Shown: positions 16,272 to 25,650, counted from the stretch's first letter. The stretch: 64,000 nucleotides of DNA from Streptomyces fulvoviolaceus (GCF_000718165.1 NZ_JOEY01000004.1:1-64000); one strand, 5' to 3'. The notes: generated by a model from the sequence alone, not told the origin. Numbers and translations are program-made.

Positions 16272-17660
16272 TCAGTCGTGCGAGTGGAGGGGCTTGCCGG
16301 CCAGGGCCAGGTGGGCCTCGCCCAGCGCCTCGCTCTGGGTCGGGTGAGCGTGGATGAGCTGCGCGACCTCGGCGGGCAGCGCCTCCCAGTTGTAGATCAG
16401 CTGGGCTTCGCCGACCTGCTCGCCCATACGGTCGCCGACCATGTGGACGCCGACCACGGCACCGTCCTTCACCTGGACGAGCTTGATCTCGCCCGAGGTG
16501 TTGAGGATCTTGCTCTTGCCGTTGCCCGCGAGGTTGTACTTCAGAGCGACGACCTTGTCCGCGCCGTAGATCTCCTTGGCCTTGGCCTCGGTGATACCGA
16601 CGGAGGCGACCTCCGGGTGGCAGTAGGTCACCCGCGGGACACCGTCGTAGTCGATCGGGACGGTCTTGATGCCGGCCAGACGCTCCGCCACCAGGATGCC
16701 CTCGGCGAAGCCGACGTGCGCGAGCTGGAGCGTCGGGACGAGGTCGCCGACGGCGGAGATGGTCGGGACGTTCGTCCGCATGTACTCGTCGACCAGGACG
16801 TAGCCGCGGTCCATGGCGACGCCCTGCTCCTCGTAGCCGAGACCGGCCGAGACCGGGCCGCGGCCCACCGCTACCAGCAGGAGCTCGGCCTCGAACTCCT
16901 TGCCGTCGGCGAGGGTGACCTTGACACCGTCGGCCGTGTACTCGGCCTTCGAGAAGAAAGTGCCCAGGTTGAACTTGATGCCGCGCTTGCGGAACGCGCG
17001 CTCAAGAAGCTTGGAGGAGTTCTCGTCCTCAAGGGGGGCGAGGTGCTTGAGGCCCTCGATGATCGTGATGTCCGACCCGAAGGACTTCCAGGCGGAGGCG
17101 AACTCGACGCCGATGACGCCGCCGCCGAGGACGATCGCCGACTTCGGCACACGGTCCAGGACGAGGGCGTGGTCCGAGGAGATGATGCGGTTGCCGTCGA
17201 TCTCCAGGCCCGGCAGCGACTTCGGCACGGAGCCGGTCGCGAGCAGGATGTGGCGGCCCTGGACGCGCTGGCCGTTCACGTCGACAGAGGTGGGGGAGGA
17301 CAGGCGGCCCTCACCCTCGATGTAGGTGACCTTGCGGGAGGCGATCAGCCCCTGCAGGCCCTTGTACAGGCCGGCGATGACGCCGTCCTTGTACTTGTGG
17401 ACAGCCGGTACGTCGATGCCCTCGAAGGTGGCCTTCACACCGAACTGCTCGCTCTCGCGGGCCTGGTCGGCGATCTCGCCCGCGTGGAGCAGGGCCTTCG
17501 TGGGGATGCAACCCCGGTGCAGGCAGGTGCCGCCGACCTTGTCCTTCTCGATCAGGGCGACGTCCAGGCCCAGCTGAGCCCCGCGCAGGGCCGCGGCGTA
17601 ACCACCGCTACCACCGCCGAGGATCACTAGGTCGAAAACGGTGCTGGCGTCGTTCGCCAC
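16272..17660 (-). CDS. lpdA: Dihydrolipoyl dehydrogenase (E3)
   Basis: 462 residues from GTG 17660, with GGAGG upstream. It re-oxidises dihydrolipoyl groups on E2 and reduces NAD. Visible parts are the FAD-binding GGGSGGYAAALRGAQLG, the redox disulfide GGTCLHRGCIPTK (C46, C51), the NAD-binding VLGGGVIGVEFAS, the second FAD motif VPTISAVGDL and the C-terminal active-site HAHPTQSEALGE. Length and motifs are complete. Its gene precedes E2 on the same strand. Confidence 0.96.
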   Translation of the reverse strand: MANDASTVFDLVILGGGSGGYAAALRGAQLGLDVALIEKDKVGGTCLHRGCIPTKALLHAGEIADQARESEQFGVKATFEGIDVPAVHKYKDGVIAGLYKGLQGLIASRKVTYIEGEGRLSSPTSVDVNGQRVQGRHILLATGSVPKSLPGLEIDGNRIISSDHALVLDRVPKSAIVLGGGVIGVEFASAWKSFGSDITIIEGLKHLAPLEDENSSKLLERAFRKRGIKFNLGTFFSKAEYTADGVKVTLADGKEFEAELLLVAVGRGPVSAGLGYEEQGVAMDRGYVLVDEYMRTNVPTISAVGDLVPTLQLAHVGFAEGILVAERLAGIKTVPIDYDGVPRVTYCHPEVASVGITEAKAKEIYGADKVVALKYNLAGNGKSKILNTSGEIKLVQVKDGAVVGVHMVGDRMGEQVGEAQLIYNWEALPAEVAQLIHAHPTQSEALGEAHLALAGKPLHSHD

Positions 17661-17890
17661 GTCACGTCCTCCATGCATGTGCGCCGTACCCGGTCTGCAG
17701 TGACCGGGCGGCGGCTGGTGTCCGGCCGCTCTTTCTTCGGCCCTGTGGTGGGGGCCCTGTCCTGCCGTGCCCCATCTTCGCACCTGTCAGGGAGGAACGA
17801 GACGCCGGGCCGGGGTGTGAGACGCCACACGCTCACATGTGAAGCAGGGGCCGAGGGCTCACATGCGAACAGGGGAAGCGGTGAGACACC

Positions 17891-17935
17891 CAGGGGCGCG
17901 GGGAACTGCGCGACCGGCCACAACCGGCCCGCAGT
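17891..17935 (+). repeat. Dispersed intergenic repeat, type A
   Basis: Core AGGGGCGCGGGGAACTGCGC, then GACCGGCCACAACCGGCCCGCAG. Related copies occur at 24347-24398 (inside a gene), 26434-26479 (reverse) and 57019-57060. This copy lies in the 312-base gap between lpdA and pepA (17661-17972), in which I found no gene. Its inner part CCGGCC-ACAA-CCGGCC is unlike the other copies. It may help end the pepA transcript. Confidence 0.8.
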
Positions 17936-17972
17936 CGCCCGCGACCTCAGGTACCGAGCTGTCAGGCGAACG

Positions 17973-19499
17973 TCATCCCAGGTCGCCGGCCGCGGTCAGC
18001 TCCGCCAGCCGCACCAACGTCCGCACAGCGGTCCCCGTGCCCCCCTTGGGGGTGTACCCGAAGGGCCCGCCCTCATTGAAGGCCGGACCAGCGATGTCGA
18101 GGTGCGCCCACGTGATCCCCTCACCCACGAACTCCCGCAGGAACAGACCGGCGACCAGGCCACCCCCCATCCGCTCACCCATGTTCGCGATGTCGGCCGT
18201 GGGGGAGTCCATGCCCTTGCGCAGGTGCTCCGGCAGCGGCATGGGCCAGGCGGGCTCGCCGACCTCCTCCGCCGCCTCGTGCACCGCGGAGCGGAACGCG
18301 TCGTCGTTGGCCATGATCCCGAACGTCCGGTTGCCCAGCGCCAGCATCATCGCGCCGGTCAGGGTCGCGACGTCCACGATCGCGTCCGGCTTCTCCGCGG
18401 AGGCGGCCCACAGCGCGTCGGCCAGGACCAGCCGGCCCTCGGCGTCCGTGTTGAGGACCTCCACCGTCTTGCCGCTGTACATGTGCAGCACGTCGCCGGG
18501 ACGGGTCGCGGTACCGGACGGCATGTTCTCGGCCAGCGCCAGCCAGCCGGTGACGTTGACCTCGAGGCCCAGACGCGCGGCGGAGACCACGGCCGCGAAG
18601 ACCGCCGCCGCCCCGCTCATGTCGCACTTCATCGTCTCGTTGTGCCCGGCCGGCTTCAGCGAGATGCCGCCCGAGTCGTAGGTGATGCCCTTGCCGACGA
18701 AGGCGAGGTGCTTCTTCGCCTTGGAGGAGGTGTACGACAGCTTCACCAGCCGCGGACCCGCCGCCGAGCCGACGCCGACGCCGAGGATGCCGCCGTAGCC
18801 GCCCTTCTCCAGGGCCTTCACGTCGAGCACCTGCACCTTGATGCCGTGCTCCTTGGCCGCGGCCTCGGCCACGGCGGCGAAGGCCTCCGGGTTGAGGTCG
18901 TTCGGCGGGGTGTTGATGAGGTCGCGCGCGCGGTTGAGCTCCTCCGCCACGGCGGTGGCACGCTCCACGGCGGCCTTGTACGCCTTGTCACGGGGCTTGC
19001 CGCCGAGCAGGGAGACCTCGGCGAGCGGAGCCTTGCCGTTCTTCGCCTTCGGGTCCTTGCCGTTCTCCTTGTACGCGTCGAAGGAGTACGCGCCGAGCAG
19101 GGCGCCCTCGCCGATCGCGCCGGCGTCGGCGGAGTCGGTGAGCGGCAGGGCGAAGGCGGCCTTCTTGGCGCCGGCGAGGGTGCGGGCGGCGGCACCGGCG
19201 GCCTTGCGCAGCGCCTCCGGGGCGAAGCCGGAGTTCTTGTCGGGCTCGGCGCCCAGGCCCACGGCCACCACGAGCGGCGTCTTGAAGCCGGCCGGTGCGG
19301 GCAGCTTCGTCACCTCGCCCTCGGCGCCGGAGGCACCGAGGGTCTCCAGGACGCCGGCGAGCCGACCGTCGTAGGCCTTGTCCACGGTTTCGGCGCCCGG
19401 GGCGACGACCGGGCCCTTCGCGCCCTTGGCTACACCGATCACGATCGCGTCGGCCCGCAGGCCGGGCGCCGCGGCGGTGCTGAGAGTGAGAGCAGTCAC
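17973..19499 (-). CDS. pepA: Leucyl aminopeptidase
   Basis: 508 residues from GTG 19499. A variable N-terminal domain (1-180) precedes the M17 catalytic domain. Metal ligands and catalytic Lys sit in FVGKGITYDSGGISLKP and ETMKCDMSGAAA. The family signature NTDAEGRLVLADAL carries the Asp/Glu ligands and the active-site Arg. It is a cytosolic hexameric enzyme that removes N-terminal residues from peptides. It stands upstream of lpdA on the same strand, with a 312-base repeat-bearing gap, so it is likely a separate transcript. Confidence 0.96.
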   Translation of the reverse strand: MTALTLSTAAAPGLRADAIVIGVAKGAKGPVVAPGAETVDKAYDGRLAGVLETLGASGAEGEVTKLPAPAGFKTPLVVAVGLGAEPDKNSGFAPEALRKAAGAAARTLAGAKKAAFALPLTDSADAGAIGEGALLGAYSFDAYKENGKDPKAKNGKAPLAEVSLLGGKPRDKAYKAAVERATAVAEELNRARDLINTPPNDLNPEAFAAVAEAAAKEHGIKVQVLDVKALEKGGYGGILGVGVGSAAGPRLVKLSYTSSKAKKHLAFVGKGITYDSGGISLKPAGHNETMKCDMSGAAAVFAAVVSAARLGLEVNVTGWLALAENMPSGTATRPGDVLHMYSGKTVEVLNTDAEGRLVLADALWAASAEKPDAIVDVATLTGAMMLALGNRTFGIMANDDAFRSAVHEAAEEVGEPAWPMPLPEHLRKGMDSPTADIANMGERMGGGLVAGLFLREFVGEGITWAHLDIAGPAFNEGGPFGYTPKGGTGTAVRTLVRLAELTAAGDLG

Positions 19500-19839
19500 G
19501 GTGGTGAAATCTCGCTTCCGATGTGAAGTTGCTTGGCCGAATGAGGTGGGTCGACCGGGCCCGACGGGCGACCCTAGAGGTATGTGAAGGGTCAGTCTCG
19601 ACCGGGGCCTTCACCCCTGTCGGCGACCACCCGGGACGAGCCTACGCTCGGGGCGGCTGTCGATCATTCCTGCGGTCATTCACCTGCTGGTGGCGTCATG
19701 GCCACATATCGATCCCCTGCCCCGGTGAGGTGGGTCACACTCGTCTGGTTCCGGCGGGCGCATCGCTCGCCGCTTTGCATGATTTCCACGGATCCTCCTT
19801 GCTTCGACCACAAGGAGGCCGTTTGGGGGAGAGACGACC
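19500..19839. other. Divergent promoter region, pepA and deacetylase
   Basis: This 340-base gap separates two divergent genes and should hold both promoters. I see no strong inverted repeat and no recognisable riboswitch. A GGGGGAGAGACGACC ribosome site lies just before the rightward ATG. The short AT-richer patch near 19700-19712 (CACATATCGATC) is the most promoter-like spot. Confidence 0.35.
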
Positions 19840-21879
19840 ATGAAGCGCAGAGCGCACCCATGGAGAGCCGCGGCCGTCGTCATGACGACCGCGGGGCTGA
19901 TCGCACTGGGACTGGGCACGCCCGGAGCATCGGCCGCCGAAGAGCCGCGCATTGATCTCAAGGTGCTGGTGGTGGACAACGGCGACAGTCCCGTCGACGC
20001 CATCACCGCCCAGCTGGAGAGCACCGGCATCCCGTACACCACGATCGACCTGACCGACGCGAACCGCCCGACCATCACGGACGCGTTCCTCAGCGACACG
20101 GTGAACGGCACGCCCCGCGCCAAGTACCAGGGCGTCGTCCTGCCCAACGAGGCCCCGTTCGGCTCGGGTTCCGCCGAGCAGACCGCTCTGGAGAGCTACG
20201 AGACGACGTACGGCATCCCGCAGGTCGACGCCTACACCTGGGCGCACCCCGGGGTCGGCCTCGACTACACCAGCGAGGGCGGCTGGGCCGGCACCCTCGA
20301 CGGGCGTGCGGCGGCCGTCACCGACGTCGGCAAGGCGGGGTATTTCGGCTATCTCGACGGCGCCTTCACCTTCGAGGACAACGATGCCTCGGTGCAGGAG
20401 AGTTACGGCTTCGTCGCCAAGCCCCGTACCGGCTTCACCAGCTACGTCGACATCCCGGTGCCCGCCGGCACGGGCAACGGAAGCCTCGTCGGCGAGTACG
20501 CCCACGACGGGCGCCGCGAACTCGTCGTGACCTTCGCGTACAACCAGTACCAGCAGCAGTTCCGGGTACTTGCCCGTGGCATTGTCGAATGGCTGACTCA
20601 GGGCGTACACCTCGGGCAGAGCCGCAACTACTTTGCTGTCCATGTCGATGACGTCTTCGCCCCCGACAGCCGCTGGGACACCGAACGCAACTGCACACCG
20701 GGCGACTTCGACTGCGTGGGCGGTGACGGCGAGGGGACCACGCCGATCCGCATGACCGCCGCCGACGCGCAGTACGCGGCGCAGTGGCAGCAGGAGCACG
20801 GCTTCACGCTCGACATGGTCTACAACGCCGGCTCCGGCGAGGAGTGGAAGAGCGAGAACGGCGGCACCGACGAGCTCACCGACCAACTGCTCGCCGACAA
20901 GACGCAGTACCGCTGGATCAACCACACCTACACGCACCAGTATCTGGGCTGTGTCCAGGACACGACCACGGTGCCGTGGAGCTGCGCCACGAACGCCGAC
21001 GGCTCGACCCAGTACATGAGCCGCGCGGACATCTCGGCGGAGGTCAGCAGCAACTACAACTGGGCGCTCACGAACGGCCTTCCGGTCGACCGTTCCGAGC
21101 TGGTCACCGGCGAGCACTCCGGGTTGAAGACGCTGCCCCAGCAGCCCGACGACAACCCGAACCTGGCCGGTGCCCTCGCCGACAACGGCATCGCGTGGAC
21201 CGCCTCGGACAACTCCCGTGAGCCCGAGCAGCGTACGGTTGGCAGCAGCACGCTGACCGTGCCGCGCTACCCGATGAACGTGTACTACAACGTCGGCACC
21301 GACGCCGAGATGGTCGACGAGTACAACTGGATCTACACCTCGGCGGCCGACGGCGGCAGCGGCGTCTGCGAGAACAACCCGACGTCCACCTGCCTCGACG
21401 ACTCGCTGGACACGGCCACCGGCTACGACACGTACATCGTCCCGCTGGAGGCGCGCACCGCCCTCGGGCACGTCATCAACAACGACCCGCGGCCGCACTA
21501 CGCCCACCAGTCCAACCTCGCCGAGGACCGGACGCTGTACCCGGTCATGGACGAGGTCCTGGCCGACTACCAGGCGCTGTTCGCCGACAGCGCCCCGGTG
21601 CAGAACCTGGCGCAGGCCGCCATCGGCACCGAACTGCAGCGCCGGGCCGCCTGGCAGACCGCCGTCGACGGGGGAAACGTCACGGCGTACCGCATCGGGA
21701 ACACCGTCACCGTCACCGCACCCTCCGGGACCCAGATCCCGGTGACCGCACCGGAAGGGACCACCAAGCAACTCCTGCTCGGTACCACCGCGTTCGGGAC
21801 GCCGTACGCGGGGCAGCGCTCGGCCTGGACCACGCCGGAGCTGCTGCAGAGTGCCGTCACGCTGAATCTGCCCGCCTAG
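19840..21879 (+). CDS. Secreted polysaccharide deacetylase-like protein (Agd3/CE18-like)
   Basis: 679 residues from ATG 19840. A Sec signal peptide ends near residue 32 (GASA-AEEP). An N-terminal alpha/beta domain (about 35-250) is followed by a NodB-like deacetylase region with HVDDVF (268-273, paired Asp) and NHTYTHQYLG (H362 and H366, the metal-binding HxxxH). A small beta domain ends the protein (VTAYRIGNTVTVTAP). This layout and these motifs resemble fungal Agd3 (family CE18), which deacetylates galactosaminogalactan at the cell surface. It starts a cluster with a PelF-like glycosyltransferase and GH135/GH114-like genes, so its substrate is probably the polymer they make. CE18 assignment is from motif memory, not a search. 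Confidence 0.78.
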   Translation: MKRRAHPWRAAAVVMTTAGLIALGLGTPGASAAEEPRIDLKVLVVDNGDSPVDAITAQLESTGIPYTTIDLTDANRPTITDAFLSDTVNGTPRAKYQGVVLPNEAPFGSGSAEQTALESYETTYGIPQVDAYTWAHPGVGLDYTSEGGWAGTLDGRAAAVTDVGKAGYFGYLDGAFTFEDNDASVQESYGFVAKPRTGFTSYVDIPVPAGTGNGSLVGEYAHDGRRELVVTFAYNQYQQQFRVLARGIVEWLTQGVHLGQSRNYFAVHVDDVFAPDSRWDTERNCTPGDFDCVGGDGEGTTPIRMTAADAQYAAQWQQEHGFTLDMVYNAGSGEEWKSENGGTDELTDQLLADKTQYRWINHTYTHQYLGCVQDTTTVPWSCATNADGSTQYMSRADISAEVSSNYNWALTNGLPVDRSELVTGEHSGLKTLPQQPDDNPNLAGALADNGIAWTASDNSREPEQRTVGSSTLTVPRYPMNVYYNVGTDAEMVDEYNWIYTSAADGGSGVCENNPTSTCLDDSLDTATGYDTYIVPLEARTALGHVINNDPRPHYAHQSNLAEDRTLYPVMDEVLADYQALFADSAPVQNLAQAAIGTELQRRAAWQTAVDGGNVTAYRIGNTVTVTAPSGTQIPVTAPEGTTKQLLLGTTAFGTPYAGQRSAWTTPELLQSAVTLNLPA

Positions 21880-21924
21880 GCACAGCGCAGCCGCAGTAGG
21901 CACAGCACGACCCGCACACCGTAC

Positions 21925-21952
21925 GCACCCCGGCCCCCCACGGCCGGGGTGC
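21925..21952. terminator. Hairpin between deacetylase and glycosyltransferase genes
   Basis: A perfect 11-base-pair stem (21925-21935 with 21942-21952) with a 6-base loop lies 46 bases after the deacetylase stop and 35 bases before the next start. It could terminate or only attenuate, setting different levels for the secreted enzyme and the downstream operon. Confidence 0.7.
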
Positions 21953-21986
21953 GTTCCGAGCCGTAGTTCCGCAGGGGGGAACGCGC

Positions 21987-23510
21987 ATGTCGCGCACCGG
22001 CCGTCATGTCACCATGCTCACCGAAGGCACCTATCCGCACGTCCACGGCGGGGTCAGCACCTGGTGCGACCAACTCGTCAAGGGCATGCCGGAGGTCGAC
22101 TTCCATATCGTCTCGCTCACCGGCAGCGGCCGCGAACCCGTGACCTGGGAGCTGCCGCCCAACGTCGCCCGGCACATCTCCGTGCCGACCTGGGGCCCGC
22201 GCCCGGGCCGCAAACAGGCGCCGTACGGCAAGGCCCGGCGCCGTTTCATCGACTCCTACGAGCGGTTCCTGCTCTCCTTCCTCGACCCCGAGGCCCACTG
22301 CGACTTCGGTGAGGCCCTCTACGACCTGGCCCGACTCGCTCGCGACGGACGCCTGTCGGCGGCCCTGCGCACCGAGTCGGCGCTGCGGTCGCTGATGTGG
22401 ATCTGGACGATGCCGCATCTGCCGACGGCGGCCGCGCGTCCGACGGTTCACGACGCGCTGACGGCAACCGACCTGCTGGAGCACGCACTTCGCCCGCTCG
22501 GCGTCCGCGTCCCCGAGGACTCGGTCGCCCACGCCGTGAGCAGCGGCCTGGCAACGTTGCCCGCGCTCGCCGCCCGCAAGCTGGACGGTGTGCCCTTCCT
22601 GCTCACCGAGCACGGCATCTACCTGCGCGAGCGCTACCTCGGCTACCGCGCCGATGCGCAGCGCTGGCCCGTGAAGGCGTTCATGCTCGGTTTCTACCGT
22701 GAACTGAATTCACTCGGATATCGCGCGGCCGACCTGATCACACCGTGCAACCAGTACAACCGCCGCTGGGAGGAGCGCGGCGGCGCCGACGCCGACAAGA
22801 TCCGCACGGTCTACAACGGCGTCGACCCGGCCGCCTTCCCGCACGCCGGCCCCGAACCCGACGTCCCCACCCTCACCTGGTGCGGCCGCGTCGACCCCAT
22901 CAAGGACCTGGAAACGCTTCTCCGCGCGTACGGCATGGTCCGCGCCGAAATCCCGGAAACCCGGCTGCGGTTGTACGGCCCGGTCCCGCCCGGCGGCGAG
23001 GCCTACCGCACCCGTCTGGAGAAGCTCGCCGCCGAACTCGGCGTCACCGACGGCCTCACCTTCGAGGGCCGCATCAGCGAGGTGTGGCGGGCCTACGCGG
23101 CCGGTCACATCGTCATGCTGTCGTCGATCTCCGAGGGCTTCCCGTTCTCCATCATCGAGGCCATGTCCTGCGGTCGCACGACGGTCTCGACGGACGTCGG
23201 AGGAGTGAGCGAGGCGGTCGGCGACACGGGTCTGGTGGTGCCGCCGCGCGAGCCCGAGAAGATGGCGGCAGCGGCACTGACCCTGCTGAGGGACGACGAA
23301 CGACGCCTGAAGCTGGGAGAGTTGTCCCGCCAGCGCGTGATCGACCGCTTCACGCTCCGCCGCTCCGTGGACGCTTTTCGGACTATCTACCAGGAGCTCG
23401 CGGGCATGCCCGAGGTGTACGAGCCCACGCTCGAAACCGTCGCCGACTGGACCCTGGAACTGCACGATCCGTGGTACGCGGCGGTCGCGACGGACGGAAC
23501 CGACTGGTGA
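21987..23510 (+). CDS. PelF-like glycosyltransferase (GT4)
   Basis: 507 residues, cytosolic, no membrane segment. The N-terminus HVTMLTEGTYPHVHGGVSTW closely follows the PelF opening (LEGTYPYVxGGVSxW). The GT-B donor half has LTWCGRVDPIKDLETLLRAY, GLTFEGRISEVWRAY and the EX7E motif in SEGFPFSIIEAMSCG. PelF uses a UDP-sugar to build the cationic, partly deacetylated Pel exopolysaccharide. Here it probably builds a hexosamine-containing polymer. Its stop overlaps the next gene's start (GTGA). The neighbours with deacetylase and hydrolase families support an exopolysaccharide role. No c-di-GMP receptor gene like pelD is adjacent. Confidence 0.85.
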   Translation: MSRTGRHVTMLTEGTYPHVHGGVSTWCDQLVKGMPEVDFHIVSLTGSGREPVTWELPPNVARHISVPTWGPRPGRKQAPYGKARRRFIDSYERFLLSFLDPEAHCDFGEALYDLARLARDGRLSAALRTESALRSLMWIWTMPHLPTAAARPTVHDALTATDLLEHALRPLGVRVPEDSVAHAVSSGLATLPALAARKLDGVPFLLTEHGIYLRERYLGYRADAQRWPVKAFMLGFYRELNSLGYRAADLITPCNQYNRRWEERGGADADKIRTVYNGVDPAAFPHAGPEPDVPTLTWCGRVDPIKDLETLLRAYGMVRAEIPETRLRLYGPVPPGGEAYRTRLEKLAAELGVTDGLTFEGRISEVWRAYAAGHIVMLSSISEGFPFSIIEAMSCGRTTVSTDVGGVSEAVGDTGLVVPPREPEKMAAAALTLLRDDERRLKLGELSRQRVIDRFTLRRSVDAFRTIYQELAGMPEVYEPTLETVADWTLELHDPWYAAVATDGTDW

Positions 23511-25003
23511 GCGGAAGCATTCACCTGCCTCCGGGCGCCCGTCCGCAGACCCTGCCCCACCTCCCCCGGCAGCGCTCCACCCCGAGCTGGGCCGAGCCCG
23601 ACCCGGTCGACGAACTCGCCGGGCGCCTCGACGACTTCATAGCCGCCGCCGTGCACCCGGACGAGATCGCCGCCCTGCTGGAGTCCGACGGACTCTCCGA
23701 CGACCAGATACGCGAGCGGTACGGCGTGAAGAACTCCTTCGCACTCGCCGAGGAGCTGTACGAGCGCGTCGAACGCCGTTACCCGGAGCCGGACGGCCCG
23801 GTCCACGACCCCTGGCAGGTCGGCCTGCTCGGCTGCCTGCTGCGTGGGGTCGTCTTCGCCCTGCCGGGCCTCGGCTACGTCCTCGGGGCACCCCTTCTCG
23901 CGGGCCCGCAGGACGACTTCGGTCTCCCCGCGGGCACCCTCCCGCTGCTGGCCGGCGCCCTGGTCGGCTGGACCTGGAACCAGGGGCTCGCCCATCGGGC
24001 GTACTCCTGGCTGGGGTTGGGCGACCGCTCGGCGGCCCGCCGCAGTCTCTTGCTGGGCGCTCCGACGGGCATGCTGCTCGGCGCCCTGGTCGCACTGGCC
24101 GTCGCGGGCACGGGCGACCTGAGTGCGGTTGCCTTCGCCGCCGGGCAGTCCTTCTACCTGGGGGCGGCCACGGTCCTGCTCGTGATGGGCCGTGAACGGG
24201 CCCTGCTGGCCTGCCTGTTGCCGATGGCGGCGGGTGCGGTACTGGCCTTCGTCCACCCCATGCCGGAGGCGGCGAGACTGGTCCTGCTGGTGGGCTCCCT
24301 GGCCGCGGTGGCGGTCCTGGGGCTGGTTGAAGTGGCGTCGGCAGTACGCGCCCCAAAGGGGCGCGGCGGACTGCGCGACCAGCCACGATGGAGCCGCAGA
24401 CGACCAACAACAATGGGCCCCCGTCTCTCCGCCTCCCTCCCGTACGCCCTCTTCGGCCTGGGCAGCGGCGTCCTCGTCCTCTACGCGGCCCTGGGGGACG
24501 TCCTCGCGGGCGAGGAGCACAGCGCGATCGCCGCACCCGCCGCCGTCGCGCTCACCCTCAGCATGGGCCCCGCCGAATGGCTGCTCTACCGCTTCCGCAG
24601 CGGCGGCCTCGCCGGACTGCGCTCCACCAGCACCCCGAAGGCGTTCTGGCGGACCACGGCACTCACGGTCGTCAGATGCCTGGCGTCCTACCTGGCCACC
24701 CTGCTCGCCCTCAGCCTCGCCGCCTCCGCGCTGTGGCCGGACGCCCCGGCCGTCGGCGGCGTCCGGCTGGCCGGCCTGCTCCTGCTGGGCGTGGTCCTGT
24801 GGACGGGCCTGCTCCTGCAGTCCTTCGGCGCGGTGCTCAGCGCGACCACGGTCCTGTGCGCAGCGGCCCTCGCCCAGACCCTGGCCCTCGTCACGCACGC
24901 GGCCGGCCCCCACCTGGCCGGCCTGATCGTGAACGGCACGGCGGCCGCCGCCCAAGCCGCCCTGGTCTGCGTCCTGTTGGGAAGGGCGACCGCCCACCGA
25001 TGA
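23507..25003 (+). CDS. Polytopic membrane protein, candidate exporter partner
   Basis: 498 residues from GTG 23507, overlapping the glycosyltransferase stop. About 110 cytosolic N-terminal residues (landmarks HPDEIAALLESDGLSDDQIR, FALAEELYERVERRY) precede roughly 12 hydrophobic segments arranged 6+6. The central loop, about residues 280-310 (APKGRGGLRDQPRW), is encoded by a type A repeat. I do not recognise PelG by sequence, but the position in the operon and the topology suit a transporter or a partner of the polymer machinery. It also overlaps the downstream gene by ATGA, so the four genes from 21987 to 26423 look translationally linked. Confidence 0.7.
   Translation: MSGSIHLPPGARPQTLPHLPRQRSTPSWAEPDPVDELAGRLDDFIAAAVHPDEIAALLESDGLSDDQIRERYGVKNSFALAEELYERVERRYPEPDGPVHDPWQVGLLGCLLRGVVFALPGLGYVLGAPLLAGPQDDFGLPAGTLPLLAGALVGWTWNQGLAHRAYSWLGLGDRSAARRSLLLGAPTGMLLGALVALAVAGTGDLSAVAFAAGQSFYLGAATVLLVMGRERALLACLLPMAAGAVLAFVHPMPEAARLVLLVGSLAAVAVLGLVEVASAVRAPKGRGGLRDQPRWSRRRPTTMGPRLSASLPYALFGLGSGVLVLYAALGDVLAGEEHSAIAAPAAVALTLSMGPAEWLLYRFRSGGLAGLRSTSTPKAFWRTTALTVVRCLASYLATLLALSLAASALWPDAPAVGGVRLAGLLLLGVVLWTGLLLQSFGAVLSATTVLCAAALAQTLALVTHAAGPHLAGLIVNGTAAAAQAALVCVLLGRATAHR
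24347..24398 (+). repeat. Type A repeat inside a coding region
   Basis: CGCGCCCC-AAA-GGGGCGCG (24347-24365, 8-pair stem) runs into GGACTGCGCGACCAGCCACG and then GAGCCGCAG. This is the same element seen in intergenic positions at 17891, 26434 (reverse) and 57019. Here it lies in frame in the membrane-protein gene and is read as a hydrophilic loop between the two halves. Confidence 0.85.
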
Positions 25004-25650
25004 CCGAACTGCTCATCCCCTACTACGAGCACCCGTCCGTCCGCCCCGCCGAATGGAACGCGATCGTCGCGGCCGCACCCCGTCTCCACGGGGTTGTCCT
25101 CAACCCGGACAGCGGCCCCGGCGAACGCCCCGACCCGGCCTTCGCCGAGGTCGCCACCCGGCTGCGGGCGGCGGACGTCCGGGTGCTCGGGTACGCCGAC
25201 ACCGACTACGGCCGCAGACCGTACGCCGACGTGGTCCGCGACCTCGATCGCCACCGCGACTGGTACGGCACCGACGGCGCCTTCCTCGACCAAGTCGCCT
25301 CGGGAATCGAGGAGTTCGCTCATTACCGGCGTCTGGCGACCGCCGCCTGGGGCGCCGGCTTCGGCACCCTGATCCTGAACCACGGCACCGAACCGCACCC
25401 CTCCTACGCCCGCATCGCCGACGTCCTCGTCACCTTCGAGGGCACCTGGACGTCGTACCGCCTCCTGGGCCCTCAGCCCTGGCGCGGCGGCACGGGCGCG
25501 CGGCTGTGCCATCTCGTCTACGGCGTCCCGGCCGACATCGACCTGGCGGCGCTGGCCCGGGCGAGGGGGGCCTCGGTGCACTGCGCGGTGCCGGGCGTCG
25601 GCGATCATCCTTGGGGTACGTTGCCGCACGACTTGGAGCCCGCCCCGTGA
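25000..25650 (+). CDS. Spherulin-4-like (GH135-type) glycosidase protein
   Basis: 216 residues from ATG 25000, overlapping the previous stop (ATGA). Spherulation-specific family 4 features are LLIPYYEHPS at the start, the hallmark VVLNPDSGPG, RVLGYADTDYGRR, WYGTDGAFLDQV and a late VTFEGTW. The fungal member Sph3 (GH135) cleaves galactosaminogalactan. No signal peptide is visible, which is odd for a hydrolase of an exported polymer: it may act inside on nascent chains or leave by another route. Its stop overlaps the GH114 gene start. Family assignment by motif is strong; the substrate is inference. Confidence 0.82.
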   Translation: MTELLIPYYEHPSVRPAEWNAIVAAAPRLHGVVLNPDSGPGERPDPAFAEVATRLRAADVRVLGYADTDYGRRPYADVVRDLDRHRDWYGTDGAFLDQVASGIEEFAHYRRLATAAWGAGFGTLILNHGTEPHPSYARIADVLVTFEGTWTSYRLLGPQPWRGGTGARLCHLVYGVPADIDLAALARARGASVHCAVPGVGDHPWGTLPHDLEPAP

